DNA from: Alphaproteobacteria bacterium
GTDB lineage: Bacteria > Pseudomonadota > Alphaproteobacteria > UBA6615
Length of the DNA stretch: 64,000 nucleotides
Direction: 5' to 3'
Assembly: GCA_039980135.1 (NCBI GenBank)
Contig: JBDXCV010000002.1
Span: 124,001-188,000, forward strand
Both the position numbers and the translations under genes were made by a program. Within the stretch, counting starts at the first letter, position 1. The number at the start of each line of letters is the position of its first letter. The notes under the pieces were generated by a model that saw only the letters and a program-made list of their open reading frames with translations, ran no database searches and was not told the DNA's origin. Positions 26,675 through 36,494 of this stretch are shown in pieces.

Positions 26675-27196
26675 TTACGCGCTGCTGAATCGGTCGTGGT
26701 AGCGCTCGGTCTCGCGCTGGACATCGTCCAGTCGTCGTCCGAGGAAAGTGGCCGGGATGTTGACCGGCGACTGGGAAATCCCGGCCAGCGCGCGCACCAT
26801 CCAGCGCCGGTGGGGCGGCACACGGGAAATCACCGCGCCGGGATCATGGGGCACCACGCCGATCAGCCGTGCCAGATAGGTGCGCCGCGGCGCGATCCGT
26901 TCGATCTCCGACCAGTTCATCCAGCCGACCGCGAAGGGTGAGGCGTTGTCGAACAGTCCGTCCCGATTTAGCACCACCACCGGCGCGTTCGAGATCAGGC
27001 GGTAGGTGGCGTAGATCCCGCTCGCGCCGAAGGCGATGAGCCCGCCGGCCCCGACCAGCTGTGCATAGATGTCCGGGGTCAACAGGAAGAACACAGCCGC
27101 GACGGCGAACATGGCAGAACCGAAGACGGTCGCGAGGGTCTTCGACCGGGTCGGGTAGACGATTATTTCCGGGAAGTCGTTTTTCTTCACGCTCAT
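26675..27196 (-). CDS. small membrane protein, paralogue of its upstream neighbour
   Basis: A 173-aa protein with a soluble start (FPEIIVYPTRSKTLAT), two close transmembrane segments (about 22-65) and a C-terminal soluble half of PH-like pattern (VVVLNRDGLFDNASPFAVGWMNWSEIERIAP). This architecture resembles the STM3941-type small proteins. It shares layout and motifs (FPEI, a double membrane hairpin, W-x-EI) with the gene upstream, so the two arose by tandem duplication. The start overlaps that gene's stop (ATGA). Function unknown. Confidence 0.7.
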   Translation of the reverse strand: MSVKKNDFPEIIVYPTRSKTLATVFGSAMFAVAAVFFLLTPDIYAQLVGAGGLIAFGASGIYATYRLISNAPVVVLNRDGLFDNASPFAVGWMNWSEIERIAPRRTYLARLIGVVPHDPGAVISRVPPHRRWMVRALAGISQSPVNIPATFLGRRLDDVQRETERYHDRFSSA

Positions 27197-27747
27197 GGCC
27201 GCGGGTTTCCAAACTTGCGGTGATAATGGGCCAGAATGCCGAGCAGGTGGTCGCGGTTGATATTCAGGCGCCAGGTGTTGAGCTTGATGATGTTCTTCGC
27301 GAAGGCGGAATCGAACCAGATCAACCCACGGCGCAGCGGGTGCATCCGCGCCATGATGGCCTTCTTGTCGTCGACCAGCACCCAGACCACCTGCTTGTGG
27401 GGCATGCCGCGCACGTCGCGGATCTCTCCCCAGCTGATCGTGCCCATGTTGAAACATTCTGAGGGATCGGAGATGCCCGTTTCGTCGACCCTGAACTGTG
27501 GTTGTCCGTATAGCCGCGCATGCAGGCCCAGCAGTATCCAGACGGTCGCGACCAGGCCACCGCCGCCGCAGATCACCAGGGGCAGGGCGGTTATGTCCTG
27601 TCCGCTCGCGCCCGTCAGAATGCGGAACACGACCCAATAGGCGCCGCCTGTCATGGCGCATATGAACAGCATCGTTGTGGCGAATTTCGACCCCGACGGG
27701 CCAATCGTGATTTCGGGGAATTCTTCGATATCGGGCTTGTCGCTCAT
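27193..27747 (-). CDS. small membrane protein, first of a tandem pair
   Basis: A 184-aa protein: FPEITIGPSGSKFATT, two transmembrane segments (about 25-75), then FRVDETGISDPSECFNMGTISWGEIRDVRG, matching the plan of the downstream paralogue. A PH-like C-terminal fold is plausible. Its ATG shares one base with the ruvX stop (TGATG), so ruvX and both paralogues form one translationally coupled unit. I do not recognise a function. Confidence 0.7.
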   Translation of the reverse strand: MSDKPDIEEFPEITIGPSGSKFATTMLFICAMTGGAYWVVFRILTGASGQDITALPLVICGGGGLVATVWILLGLHARLYGQPQFRVDETGISDPSECFNMGTISWGEIRDVRGMPHKQVVWVLVDDKKAIMARMHPLRRGLIWFDSAFAKNIIKLNTWRLNINRDHLLGILAHYHRKFGNPRP

Positions 27748-28214
27748 CAGCTGTTCCGCAGGTAATCGAGATAATTCTGGAGAATGATCGAGGCGGCCAT
27801 CTTGTCGATGACCTCGCCGCGGCGTTTTCGGTTCATGTCGGCCTGATCGATCAGCACCCGCTCGGCCTCGGCGGTGGTCAGGCGCTCATCCCAGAAGGTG
27901 ATCGGAAGATCGACCTTGCCGGCCATGTTGTTGGCGAAGGCGCGGGTGGACTGGGCGCGGGGGCCTTCCGAGCCGTCCATGTTGCGCGGCAGGCCGAGGA
28001 CCAGGCCGCCGACCTCTTTCTCGGCAATCAACGTCAGAAGCTTTTCCGCATCGGCGGTGAATTTGGTGCGGCGCAGGGTCTCCAGCGGTGAGGACACCAT
28101 GAGCATCGAATCCGATACCGCGAGACCGATGGTCTTGGTGCCGAGGTCAAAGCCGAGCAAGCGTCCGCGTGGCGCCAGGGCGGATTTCATCTCGTTGGGT
28201 TCGACGATCAGCAT
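27747..28214 (-). CDS. ruvX: RuvX/YqgF family RNase H-like nuclease
   Basis: A 155-aa RNase H-fold protein. The first catalytic motif is GFDLGTKTIGLAVSD, with VLGLPRNMDGSEG and the acidic motif WDERLTTAEAE. The family takes part in 16S rRNA 5' processing and in Holliday-junction processing in some bacteria. It begins an operon with two small membrane proteins. In alphaproteobacteria it commonly sits near pyrB and gatCAB, as here. Confidence 0.92.
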   Translation of the reverse strand: MLIVEPNEMKSALAPRGRLLGFDLGTKTIGLAVSDSMLMVSSPLETLRRTKFTADAEKLLTLIAEKEVGGLVLGLPRNMDGSEGPRAQSTRAFANNMAGKVDLPITFWDERLTTAEAERVLIDQADMNRKRRGEVIDKMAASIILQNYLDYLRNS

Positions 28215-28422
28215 GCAAACTGTTTAGGCGTCGCACGGTGGCGTGTCTATCGTCCGTCCAGCCTTGGAGACGCTGCGCCCGCTGTTATCCACCGGCTGGC
28301 TGTCGGTCGACAACTTGTCGTTAACCATTGCGATGATACGTTGAAAATCAGGAGTTTCTTAAGTAACCTGCCAGTGTCTCGGGGGAGGCGCTTTAAGCCA
28401 TTTGGTTTGGAAATCTGCCGTT

Positions 28423-30039
28423 ATGCGGTCCCTGAGGACGTTGCCTGACCTATTCTTGTCACACAGCCTGACCGGCTTTGTTCGGCTGGGCCGCTTCGGT
28501 ATTCCGGTCGGCTTCGCGCTGATCGCCGCGCCGGTGTTTCTGGCCGTCGGTTTTCTGGTCCTACGCGCAGAACAGGACACAGCGACAAATGCGCTTGTTC
28601 GGGCCACGGAGGTTCAGAATGCGGGCATCGCACGGACGCTTGCGAATGCTCATGCAGAGCCGATCTCTTATCTGCTTGCCTTCGATATCGGCGATGCGCC
28701 GGAGTTATTGCCCATCGGGCTGCGGCGTTCGGGTCTGACGCCGCTCATCGAAGCGAGCATACGTGACACGAATGTCGTGGACGTCAGACTCTACGACAAA
28801 GCCGGCATCACCCTGTTCTCGCTTGATCAGAGTCAGTTGGGCCAGGACATCTCGGCCTGTGAGTGCTTTCGCGAGGTGATGCAGGACGGTACATACAGCG
28901 AGCTTATACATGTTGGTCCCGAGGGCCATCTTCATGAAAACTCCCCTCATTCGCACGGTTCGACCGAGTTTGATCATCTCTCGACCATGCTTCGCCTGAA
29001 TGTGCTGACTCCCCATTTGGTCGCAACGGAAAGTGTGCTCGAGCTGCGGTCGGATGTGACGGGCCTCGTCGCACCGATCATTGCAGCTCAGCGGGAAACC
29101 AGAATGGAAGTCGGTATTCCGCTCGTGGCGCTTTATATTCTCATGGTGGCGCTGGTCACATTCGGCCATGCGACGGTTGTCCGGCGGGATCGGCAGGCGG
29201 CGATGTTCGCAGCGCGTGCCGCCCAGAGCGAGGCGTCGGACCGGGCGAAGTCCGAATTCCTGTCGCTGATGAGTCACGAGCTGCGCACGCCCCTGAACGC
29301 CATCGTCGGGTTCTCCCAGCTGATCTCGGACTACAGCCGCAACCGGTCCGATGAAGAAGCGGTTGGGTGGGCTGACGCGGTCCATGACAGCGGCCTGCAC
29401 ATGACCCGGGTGGTGTCCTCCATTCTGGATATCACGGCCCTTGAGCTCGGCGAGTTCGAACTCGATCGCGAGATTTTGTGCCTGCCCGATATTGTCGATG
29501 CCGCCGCAAAGGCGGTTCAGCCGGCCTTCGATACGGGGCTTGTTACCTTGACGGTTCAACACGACGGACATCGGAAAGCCGTTCATGGCGACGCGCAGAA
29601 GCTGTGTGAGGTGTTCGAGAATTTGCTTTCGAATGCGGCGCGCTTCACACCGGCGGGCGGTACGGTGGATGTCACGCTCGATTCCAACCGTGACGGGTTC
29701 GTGTCGGTAAAAATCCGCGATACCGGTGCGGGCATGACCAAAACCCAGATAGAGCAAGCGCGCCTGCCCTTCCAGACGAACTGGAGCGGCCTGTCCCGTG
29801 AAGCCGACGGTGCAGGTCTGGGGCTGACGATCGCCGACCGGGTCGTGAAACTGCTCGGCGGCAGTCTCGGCATCGAGAGTGTCGAGCATGAAGGCACGCT
29901 GGTCACGGTCTCCTTGCCCGTTATCAGGCCCGACAACGCGAATGACGCCGAAGTGGATCCGATCCCATTGCATCGCTTGGATAATCCGAAAACCGCCGAT
30001 CCCGCTGGTGACCTGTTCGGTCGGAAAATCGTTGCCTGA
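28423..30039 (+). CDS. membrane sensor histidine kinase with His-rich periplasmic domain
   Basis: A 538-aa kinase. TM1 spans about 27-47 and TM2 about 230-252, enclosing a periplasmic sensor of about 180 residues. That sensor has C146-x-C148 and six histidines between 163 and 185 (GHLHENSPHSHG), which suggests metal sensing. No HAMP domain is evident; a short linker leads to HisKA (SLMSHELRTPLN, H285) and HATPase_c with ENLLSNAARF, IRDTGAGM and GLGLTIA. There is no receiver and no adjacent response-regulator gene, so its partner is elsewhere. ATG 28423 is preferred over an upstream TTG at 28402. Confidence 0.87.
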   Translation: MRSLRTLPDLFLSHSLTGFVRLGRFGIPVGFALIAAPVFLAVGFLVLRAEQDTATNALVRATEVQNAGIARTLANAHAEPISYLLAFDIGDAPELLPIGLRRSGLTPLIEASIRDTNVVDVRLYDKAGITLFSLDQSQLGQDISACECFREVMQDGTYSELIHVGPEGHLHENSPHSHGSTEFDHLSTMLRLNVLTPHLVATESVLELRSDVTGLVAPIIAAQRETRMEVGIPLVALYILMVALVTFGHATVVRRDRQAAMFAARAAQSEASDRAKSEFLSLMSHELRTPLNAIVGFSQLISDYSRNRSDEEAVGWADAVHDSGLHMTRVVSSILDITALELGEFELDREILCLPDIVDAAAKAVQPAFDTGLVTLTVQHDGHRKAVHGDAQKLCEVFENLLSNAARFTPAGGTVDVTLDSNRDGFVSVKIRDTGAGMTKTQIEQARLPFQTNWSGLSREADGAGLGLTIADRVVKLLGGSLGIESVEHEGTLVTVSLPVIRPDNANDAEVDPIPLHRLDNPKTADPAGDLFGRKIVA

Positions 30040-30109
30040 CAGGATTGCCGCGTTTCCGTCGCGGTGATAGCTTCCGCGCCGTTTCCGAACTTTAACCCTC
30101 CGGTCTTTC

Positions 30110-30397
30110 ATGGCGCTCGATACCGACACCGTTCGTCGCATTGCGCGGCTCGCCCGCATCCACGTCGAAGACGCGGCGCTGGCGCCGCTTGCCGACGAGC
30201 TCAACAACATCCTCGGCTGGATCGAACAGCTCGACGAGGTCGACACGGACGGTGTCGATCCCATGACCAGCGTGGTCGAGATGGTCCAGCGCCTGCGCGC
30301 CGACGAGATGAATGACGGCGATATTCAGGAGGACGTGCTGGCCAACGCGCCGGACCCGGCGGACGGGTTCTTTACCGTACCGAAGGTGGTCGAGTAA
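30110..30397 (+). CDS. gatC: Asp/Glu-tRNA amidotransferase subunit C
   Basis: A 95-aa subunit that clamps GatA to GatB in the GatCAB amidotransferase. Family features are [14 protein letters not shown] at the start, [26 protein letters not shown] in the middle, and the end [11 protein letters not shown]. Its stop shares a base with the gatA start (TAATG). Confidence 0.96.
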   Translation: MALDTDTVRRIARLARIHVEDAALAPLADELNNILGWIEQLDEVDTDGVDPMTSVVEMVQRLRADEMNDGDIQEDVLANAPDPADGFFTVPKVVE

Positions 30398-31869
30398 TGA
30401 GCGCGTTGACCGACCTGACGATTGCCGCCGCGGGCGCGGGCCTCGACAAGGGTGACTTCACCGCCCGCGAGCTGACCGATGCGTATCTGGCCGCGATGGA
30501 AGATGCGCGCGCGCTCAACGCCTACACCGCCGAGACCCCGGAGCGGGCGCAGGCGATGGCCGACGCATCGGACGCGCGCCGTGCCAAGGGTGGTGTGGCG
30601 GGGCCGCTGGACGGTATCCCGCTGGCGATCAAGGATCTGTTCTGCACAGAGTGCGTGCTGTCCACGGCGGGCAGCCACATCCTCGACGGGTTCGAGCCAC
30701 GCTACGAATCGACCGTCACCCGGAACCTCTGGGATGCGGGTGCGGTCATGCTCGGCAAGGTGAACATGGACGAGTTCGCCATGGGCTCGGCCAACGTTAC
30801 CAGCCATTACGGGCCGGTGATCAATCCATGGAAGGCCGCCAGCGGCGACGCGGCGGGCAAGGATTTGGTGCCCGGCGGTTCGTCGGGCGGCTCGGCAGCG
30901 GCGGTTGCCGCACGGATCGCGGCGGGCGCGACCGGCACCGACACGGGCGGCTCGATCCGCCAGCCGGGTGCGTTCTGCGGCATCGTCGGCATGAAGCCGA
31001 CCTACGGGCGCTGCTCGCGCTGGGGCGTGATCGCGTTTGCCAGTTCGCTCGATCAGGCGGGACCGCTGACCCACACGGTCGAGGATTCCGCACTCATGCT
31101 GACGGCCATGGCGAGCTTTGACCCGAAGGATTCGACCAGCGTGGACCAGCCGGTGCCCGACTTCGCCGCGGCGCTGACGGGCGATATCCGGGGGCTCCGG
31201 GTCGGCGTGCCTGCCGAGTACCGGATGGATGGCACCCCGCCCGAGATCGAAGCGCTCTGGCAGCAGGGCATCGACTGGCTGCGCGACGCGGGCGCAGACA
31301 TCGTCGACATCTCGCTGCCCCACACGAAATATGCGCTGCCGGCTTATTACATCGTCGCACCGGCCGAAGCGTCCTCGAATCTGGCCCGCTATGACGGCGT
31401 GCGCTACGGGCTACGGATCGCGGGGGAAGATCTCGCCGACACCTATGAGCGGACCCGCGCCGAAGGCTTCGGCGCGGAGGTGCAGCGCCGGGTGATGATC
31501 GGGACCTATGTGCTCTCGGCCGGCTACTACGATGCCTATTACCTGAAGGCGCAGCGGGTGCGCACGCGTATCGCTGATGATTTCCGCGCCGCCTGGAGCA
31601 ACTGCGATGTAATCCTCACCCCGACCACGCCGAGTGCGGCGTTCGCCATCGGCGAGAAGATGGATGACCCGATCGCCATGTATCTGAACGATATCTTCAC
31701 CGTCCCGGCCTCGATGGCGGGGTTGCCGGCGATTTCGGTCCCGGCCGGTCTGTCGGGTGACGGGCTGCCGCTGGGGCTGCATTTGATCGCGCCCGCATTC
31801 GGCGAAGAGACGCTGTTTCGGGCCGCCGGCGTGCTCGAGAGTGCCGCAGCCTTCGACGCGCGTCCGTGA
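30397..31869 (+). CDS. gatA: Asp/Glu-tRNA amidotransferase subunit A
   Basis: A 490-aa amidase that releases ammonia from glutamine for transamidation of Glu-tRNA(Gln) or Asp-tRNA(Asn). The amidase-signature triad is K79 (LAIKD), S162 (GGSSGGS) and the nucleophile S186 (DTGGSIRQP). The next gene is gatB after 18 bp. Length is normal. Presence of the complex implies that at least one amide aminoacyl-tRNA is made indirectly. Confidence 0.97.
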   Translation: MSALTDLTIAAAGAGLDKGDFTARELTDAYLAAMEDARALNAYTAETPERAQAMADASDARRAKGGVAGPLDGIPLAIKDLFCTECVLSTAGSHILDGFEPRYESTVTRNLWDAGAVMLGKVNMDEFAMGSANVTSHYGPVINPWKAASGDAAGKDLVPGGSSGGSAAAVAARIAAGATGTDTGGSIRQPGAFCGIVGMKPTYGRCSRWGVIAFASSLDQAGPLTHTVEDSALMLTAMASFDPKDSTSVDQPVPDFAAALTGDIRGLRVGVPAEYRMDGTPPEIEALWQQGIDWLRDAGADIVDISLPHTKYALPAYYIVAPAEASSNLARYDGVRYGLRIAGEDLADTYERTRAEGFGAEVQRRVMIGTYVLSAGYYDAYYLKAQRVRTRIADDFRAAWSNCDVILTPTTPSAAFAIGEKMDDPIAMYLNDIFTVPASMAGLPAISVPAGLSGDGLPLGLHLIAPAFGEETLFRAAGVLESAAAFDARP

Positions 31870-31887
31870 GTTAGACTGAGAAACGAT

Positions 31888-33435
31888 ATGAGCGACGCGA
31901 CCGACACCGCCGACGAAAACATCCCCGAACATCTGGTGGCGCATTTCACGTCCCGGGTCGGCCACAACTCCGACGACCTGATCGAGGGCGAGACCGGGCC
32001 GTGGGAGATCGTCATCGGCATGGAGGTCCATGCCCAGGTGATTTCTGAATCCAAGCTCTTCTCCGGCGCGTCCACCGAATTCGGCGGTGAGCCCAACAGC
32101 CATGTGAGCCTCGTCGATGCGGCGATGCCGGGCATGCTGCCGGTGCTCAACATCGCCGCCGTCCGCCAGGCGGTGCGCACAGGGCTGGGCCTCGAGGCTG
32201 CGATCAACCTGCGTTCGGTGTTCGATCGTAAGAATTACTTCTACGCCGATTTGCCCCAGGGCTATCAGATCAGCCAGTTTTCCGATCCGATCGTGGGGGA
32301 GGGGCGCGTGTCCGTTGATCTGGAAGACGGCGAGAGCTTCGAGGTGGGCATCGTGCGCATTCACCTGGAGCAGGATGCGGGCAAGTCGATCCATGATCGC
32401 CACCCGACCCAGACCTATATCGATCTGAACCGCTCCGGTGTGGCGCTGATGGAGATCGTCTCCAAGCCCGACATCCGTTCCGGCGAGGAGGCGGCAGCCT
32501 ATCTGGCGAAGCTGCGCTCGATCCTGCGTTATCTGGGCACGTGCGACGGCAATATGCAGGAAGGCTCCATGCGCGCCGACGTGAATGTCTCGGTGCGCCG
32601 GCCGGGCGAAGACCTCGGCACGCGCTGCGAGATCAAGAACGTCAATTCGCTGCGGTCCGTGCGCGAGGCCGTGGATTACGAGGCGCGGCGCCAGGTCGAG
32701 ATCCTCGAAGAAGGCGGCGAGATCGATCAGGAGACGCGCCTGTTCGACGCCGACCGGGGCGAGACGCGCTCGATGCGTTCCAAGGAAGAGGCCCATGACT
32801 ATCGTTACTTCCCCGACCCGGATTTGCTGCCGGTCGTGATCGAGCAGTCGTTCGTGGACGAGATCAAGGCGAGCCTGCCCGAGCTGCCCGACGCCAAGGC
32901 GGCGCGGTTCGCCTCGGAGTTCGGCCTGAATGCCTATGATGCTGGTGTACTCGTCGCCGAGCGGGAGACGGCGGAATTCTATGAAGCCGTGGTCGATCCG
33001 GATGGTGCCAGGCGCGACCCAAAGATCGCCGCCAACTGGATCTCGGGAGATTTCTTTCGGCGCCTGAACGCCGATGATCTGGAGATCGCCGACAGCCCGG
33101 TCTCGGCCAGCCAGCTCGGCGGGCTGCTCGACCTGATCGCCGACGGGACCATTTCCGGAAAGATCGCCAAGGATGTGTTCGATGAGATGTTCGACAGCGG
33201 CAACGATGCGGCGGACATCGTCGAAGCCAAGGGCCTCAAGCAGATTTCGGACTCGGGCGAGATCTCAGCCATCGTCGATCAGATTATCGCCGACAACCCC
33301 GCCCAGGCCGACGAGTATCGGGGCGGCAACACCAAGGTCGCAGGCTGGTTCACCGGCCAGGTGATGAAGGCGACCCAGGGCAAGGCGAACCCGCAGATGG
33401 TCAACCAGCTGCTGCAGGAAAAGCTGGGCGGCTAG
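31888..33435 (+). CDS. gatB: Asp/Glu-tRNA amidotransferase subunit B
   Basis: A 515-aa subunit that binds the misacylated tRNA and activates it with ATP. The family opening [23 protein letters not shown] begins near residue 47, after an N-terminal extension of about 40 residues that is common in alphaproteobacteria. [18 protein letters not shown] and the C-terminal YqeY-like helical part ([24 protein letters not shown]) are present. Its stop lies one base from the convergent MORN gene stop. Confidence 0.97.
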   Translation: MSDATDTADENIPEHLVAHFTSRVGHNSDDLIEGETGPWEIVIGMEVHAQVISESKLFSGASTEFGGEPNSHVSLVDAAMPGMLPVLNIAAVRQAVRTGLGLEAAINLRSVFDRKNYFYADLPQGYQISQFSDPIVGEGRVSVDLEDGESFEVGIVRIHLEQDAGKSIHDRHPTQTYIDLNRSGVALMEIVSKPDIRSGEEAAAYLAKLRSILRYLGTCDGNMQEGSMRADVNVSVRRPGEDLGTRCEIKNVNSLRSVREAVDYEARRQVEILEEGGEIDQETRLFDADRGETRSMRSKEEAHDYRYFPDPDLLPVVIEQSFVDEIKASLPELPDAKAARFASEFGLNAYDAGVLVAERETAEFYEAVVDPDGARRDPKIAANWISGDFFRRLNADDLEIADSPVSASQLGGLLDLIADGTISGKIAKDVFDEMFDSGNDAADIVEAKGLKQISDSGEISAIVDQIIADNPAQADEYRGGNTKVAGWFTGQVMKATQGKANPQMVNQLLQEKLGG

Positions 33436-33436
33436 G

Positions 33437-34273
33437 TCAGCCTGCGCGCGCCCCGTCGCTGAAAGTTGCGCTTTCTGCCGGCCCGCCTTCCGGCGTGAAG
33501 GTTCCTTCGCCGTGGGGCTTGCCGGCCCTGGTCGGCCCGACGAACCGGTCGCCGTTCTTCCAGATGTACAAGACATTGCCGACGGGAGCGCCGCTTTCGA
33601 AGTCACCTTCAATCCGGTCGCCGCTCGGAAACGCCATGATGCCGGCCCCATGCGGCCGATTTGCCCTGAACGCGCCCGTGTAGGTTATGCCGGGGCGCTG
33701 CAGAATGCCCTCGGGGGTGACATGATATGTCAGCGCCAGTTTCCCATGGCCTTCGCGCAGGCCATCGGCGAACGCGCCTTCGTATCGGCTCGCCGCGATG
33801 CGCGGTCGAATTGTCTCCGTCACCCCGTGACCGTGCCGTTCTCCGTCATGGAATGAACCTTTGTAGGTGCCGGCAACTTGGCCGCTGATATCGAAATACT
33901 CGACCGTGGCGTCGCCTTCCCGTTTGCCGTCGACCATGCGCCCTTCGAATATGCCGCGCAGCCGCCCGTCATGTGTCCAAACAAGGCTGCCTGGCCCCGA
34001 TACTATCCGGGTCCCGTCCGATCTGGTGGCGCACGCGCCAGCCCATTCGGCGTTCGTGCCGCTGCTGCTGGTGTCGCCCGGTATCCAGACGCGGCACTGC
34101 TGTTTTCGGGTGGATATCCAGATACCCGCCTTGAGTGCACGCAAATCGACCTTGTCGCCGCTGTCCGCGTTGCGGACCACCTGTCCGGGTGAAACACCAT
34201 CCGTGTTGCATCCGGCCAGCACGAGGATGCCGGCGCTGAGCGCGAATTGGCGAATCCGGCTTCGAAGGTCCAT
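33437..34273 (-). CDS. MORN-repeat lipoprotein
   Basis: A 278-aa lipoprotein (lipobox LVLAGC). The body is made of MORN-like repeats: GIFEGRMVDGKREGDA, YKGSFHDGERHGHG, YEGAFADGLREGHG, YTGAFRANRPHGAG, IEGDFESGAPVGN and FVGPTRAGKPHGEG. MORN arrays form extended beta structures involved in membrane or protein contact; the specific role is unknown. ATG 34273 is the start that places the lipobox correctly. Confidence 0.85.
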   Translation of the reverse strand: MDLRSRIRQFALSAGILVLAGCNTDGVSPGQVVRNADSGDKVDLRALKAGIWISTRKQQCRVWIPGDTSSSGTNAEWAGACATRSDGTRIVSGPGSLVWTHDGRLRGIFEGRMVDGKREGDATVEYFDISGQVAGTYKGSFHDGERHGHGVTETIRPRIAASRYEGAFADGLREGHGKLALTYHVTPEGILQRPGITYTGAFRANRPHGAGIMAFPSGDRIEGDFESGAPVGNVLYIWKNGDRFVGPTRAGKPHGEGTFTPEGGPAESATFSDGARAG

Positions 34274-34406
34274 GCGTATTTCCCGCGTGCTTATGAAAAT
34301 GTCGGAAGCGTTCTCGGTCAGTTTGCAGTAGTCCTGGGGTTCCACTCAACACTCTTGCGCGGGCCCGGCCTTGATTGAGGCCTGCTCGAAAGTCACGCTC
34401 TTCGGT

Positions 34407-35339
34407 ATGAACACCGTCTTCGCCATTGTGCTGCCCATCTTCGGACTGATCGCCCTCGGGGTGATCGGCGGGAAGTCGCGTTTCTTCCCCGAGAGCGCGG
34501 TCAACGGGCTCAACAATTTCGTGTTGTATGTCGCCGTCCCGGCGCTGCTGTTCCGCACCATTTTGCGCGCCGAGCCGCTCGAGCATCTGAACATGGACGT
34601 GGCCTACGCCTATTATCTCGGCTCGTTTGCGATGCTGGGGGCGGCCATGCTGTTCGGGCGCGGCGTGTTCGGGCTGCGCGACGGGGAGCGGGCGTCGTTT
34701 GCCATGGGCACGATGTTTGCCAACACCTCCCTGCTGGGCATCCCGATCATTTTCGCCGCCTACGGCGAGGCGGGGCTGGTGCCCCTGATGGTCATCATCA
34801 CCTTCCACTCGCTGGTCTTCTCGACGATCTTTTTTACCCTGCATGATCTGGGCAAAGCCGGTGCGGTCGGCTGGCGCGGGACGGCGCGGCTCGCCGGGCG
34901 TTCGATCATCACCAACCCGGTGATCATTTCGATCGCCGTGGGTTTCGTCTGGTCCGTTTTCGGTCTGGGGCTGCCGGGGCCCGTCTCGACGATCATCGAC
35001 ATGCTCGCGGATGCCACCATCCCCACCGCGTTGTTCGCGCTGGGGGCGGTGCTGGCCGGGTTCAAGGTGGCGGGCAACATCCCGCAGGCGGCGACCATGG
35101 CCGTGGCCAAGCTGATATTGCACCCGCTGGTCGTGTTCGTGGTCGCGCGCACCCTGTTCGACCTGTCGGACCTGGAGCTAACAGTCGTAACCATCACCGC
35201 CGCGCTGCCGGGTGGGTTGATGGTGTTCCTGATTGCCCAGTCCTACGGCGTGTATGTGGCGCGTGCCGCGTCAACTCTGGTGATTGGCACCGCGGGGTCG
35301 CTGATCACTGTGTCTGTTCTGCTGGCGTGGTTCGCATAG
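34407..35339 (+). CDS. AEC-family transporter
   Basis: A 310-aa inner-membrane carrier of the auxin efflux carrier family with about ten membrane segments. Landmarks are the opening FAIVLPIFGLIALGVIGGKSRFFPESAVNGLNNFVLYVAVPALLF, the central TMFANTSLLGIPI and the late TALFALGAVLAGF. In bacteria these carriers move malate, malonate or similar carboxylates, so a carboxylate is the best guess. ATG 34407 is preferred over an upstream TTG at 34371. Confidence 0.88.
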   Translation: MNTVFAIVLPIFGLIALGVIGGKSRFFPESAVNGLNNFVLYVAVPALLFRTILRAEPLEHLNMDVAYAYYLGSFAMLGAAMLFGRGVFGLRDGERASFAMGTMFANTSLLGIPIIFAAYGEAGLVPLMVIITFHSLVFSTIFFTLHDLGKAGAVGWRGTARLAGRSIITNPVIISIAVGFVWSVFGLGLPGPVSTIIDMLADATIPTALFALGAVLAGFKVAGNIPQAATMAVAKLILHPLVVFVVARTLFDLSDLELTVVTITAALPGGLMVFLIAQSYGVYVARAASTLVIGTAGSLITVSVLLAWFA

Positions 35340-35396
35340 CGAACAAGTGTGCGACTTGTGTGCTTGATCCCACGGGGATGTGAACCAGATCACCTT

Positions 35397-35414
35397 CCAT
35401 ACGTCAGCGTATGG
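35397..35414. promoter_or_regulatory. inverted repeat upstream of the NmrA-like gene
   Basis: CCATACG-TCAG-CGTATGG is a perfect 7-bp inverted repeat 60 bp before ATG 35474. It may be an operator for the oxidoreductase gene. No regulator gene adjoins. Confidence 0.35.
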
Positions 35415-35473
35415 TCGTAAGGCAGCTTGTCTGACGTTCGGGCATTCGAACCATTGAACAGGGGACAGAAATC

Positions 35474-36340
35474 ATGATCGGTGTCATCGGGGCCACAGGC
35501 TCCACCGGCCGCGCGCTTGTCGCGGCCCTCAAGGAAAAGGGCGCGGACTTCCGCTGCCTCGTGCGTGATCCGGCCGCGGCGGCCGAGAAACTCGGCGACG
35601 ATGTCGCGCTGGTGCAGGCCGACCTCGCCGATGCGGCGAGCCTCGAGACGGGCCTCGCGGGCTGCGACAAGGTCTTTCTGCTGTCGGGCCATAGCCCGGT
35701 GATGGTCGCGCAGCAGATGAACGCCGTGAATGCGGCCAAGTCCGTGGGTGCGACCCACATCGTCAAGCTGTCCGGCGGCAGCTTCATCATCAAGGAAGAC
35801 ACGCCGGCCAAGATCGGCCGCGGCCATTGGGAGATCGAGGAAGCGATCAAGACCAGCGGTCTCGACTGGACGTTCCTGCGCCCCGGCTTCTTCATGCAGA
35901 ACTTCCTGAACATGGCCGAGGCGATCAAGGCCATGGGCAAGGTGATGATGCCGCTGCCCGCCGATGTGGGACTCGGGATGATCGACGTGCGCGACACCGC
36001 GGACGCGGCGGCGGGAATCCTCACCACCGACGGCCATGCCGGCAAGGTCTATGAACTGTCCGGCTCGGATGTCAGCCCGGCGGAGGCCGTCTCCGCCATC
36101 GGATCTGTGATCGGCAAGGAGATCACCTTCGTCCAGGTACCCATGGAGGGCGCGATTGGCGCCATGAAGGAGCGCGGCATGCCCGACTGGCTGGTCGATC
36201 ATCAGAGCACCCTGATGGGAATCGCCGCGAATGGCGACATGGCGAGCTATGGCAACGATTTGATCGAGACCCTGGCCGGCCACGCGCCGCGCACGCCGGC
36301 GGATTTTGCCCGTGACCACGCGGCGGCGTTCGGCGGCTGA
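35474..36340 (+). CDS. NmrA-like NAD(P)-binding protein
   Basis: A 288-aa atypical short-chain dehydrogenase. The nucleotide loop is GVIGATGSTGRALVAALKEKG (residues 3-23) and VKLSGGSF replaces the usual Tyr-x3-Lys active site, as in NmrA and QorB-like proteins. DWTFLRPGFFMQNF is a further family mark. Such proteins are redox sensors or quinone/azo reductases. It is monocistronic, ending in a strong terminator. Confidence 0.85.
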   Translation: MIGVIGATGSTGRALVAALKEKGADFRCLVRDPAAAAEKLGDDVALVQADLADAASLETGLAGCDKVFLLSGHSPVMVAQQMNAVNAAKSVGATHIVKLSGGSFIIKEDTPAKIGRGHWEIEEAIKTSGLDWTFLRPGFFMQNFLNMAEAIKAMGKVMMPLPADVGLGMIDVRDTADAAAGILTTDGHAGKVYELSGSDVSPAEAVSAIGSVIGKEITFVQVPMEGAIGAMKERGMPDWLVDHQSTLMGIAANGDMASYGNDLIETLAGHAPRTPADFARDHAAAFGG

Positions 36341-36366
36341 CGGATTTCGTCAATCGAACGACGAGG

Positions 36367-36393
36367 AGGGCGGGCGCCGAGCCCGCCCTTTTT
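36367..36393 (+). terminator. rho-independent terminator of the NmrA-like gene
   Basis: AGGGCGGGC and GCCCGCCCT form a perfect 9-bp GC-rich stem with loop GCCGA, followed by a run of five T residues. It starts 27 bp after the stop codon. Confidence 0.92.
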
Positions 36394-36435
36394 GCTGCCG
36401 GTCGCTATTCTTGACTTGCGGGAGCGGGGTATTAG

Positions 36436-36449
36436 GTCTTATATAAGAC
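36436..36449. promoter_or_regulatory. perfect 14-bp palindrome before the racemase-like gene
   Basis: GTCTTATATAAGAC is a perfect palindrome, flanked by TTAG and TAAT which extend the symmetry with one offset. It lies 46 bp upstream of ATG 36495 and is a good operator candidate, of the kind many dimeric regulators use. No regulator gene is adjacent on this side. Confidence 0.55.
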
Positions 36450-36494
36450 TAATATGTGCACGAGACCATGACAATAAGGATGACGGAGGCCGCC

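Noticed and set aside
35343-35359. ACAAGT/ACTTGT inverted repeat after the AEC gene as a terminator
   Set aside because: Only six base pairs, A/T-rich, and no T-run; too weak to call.
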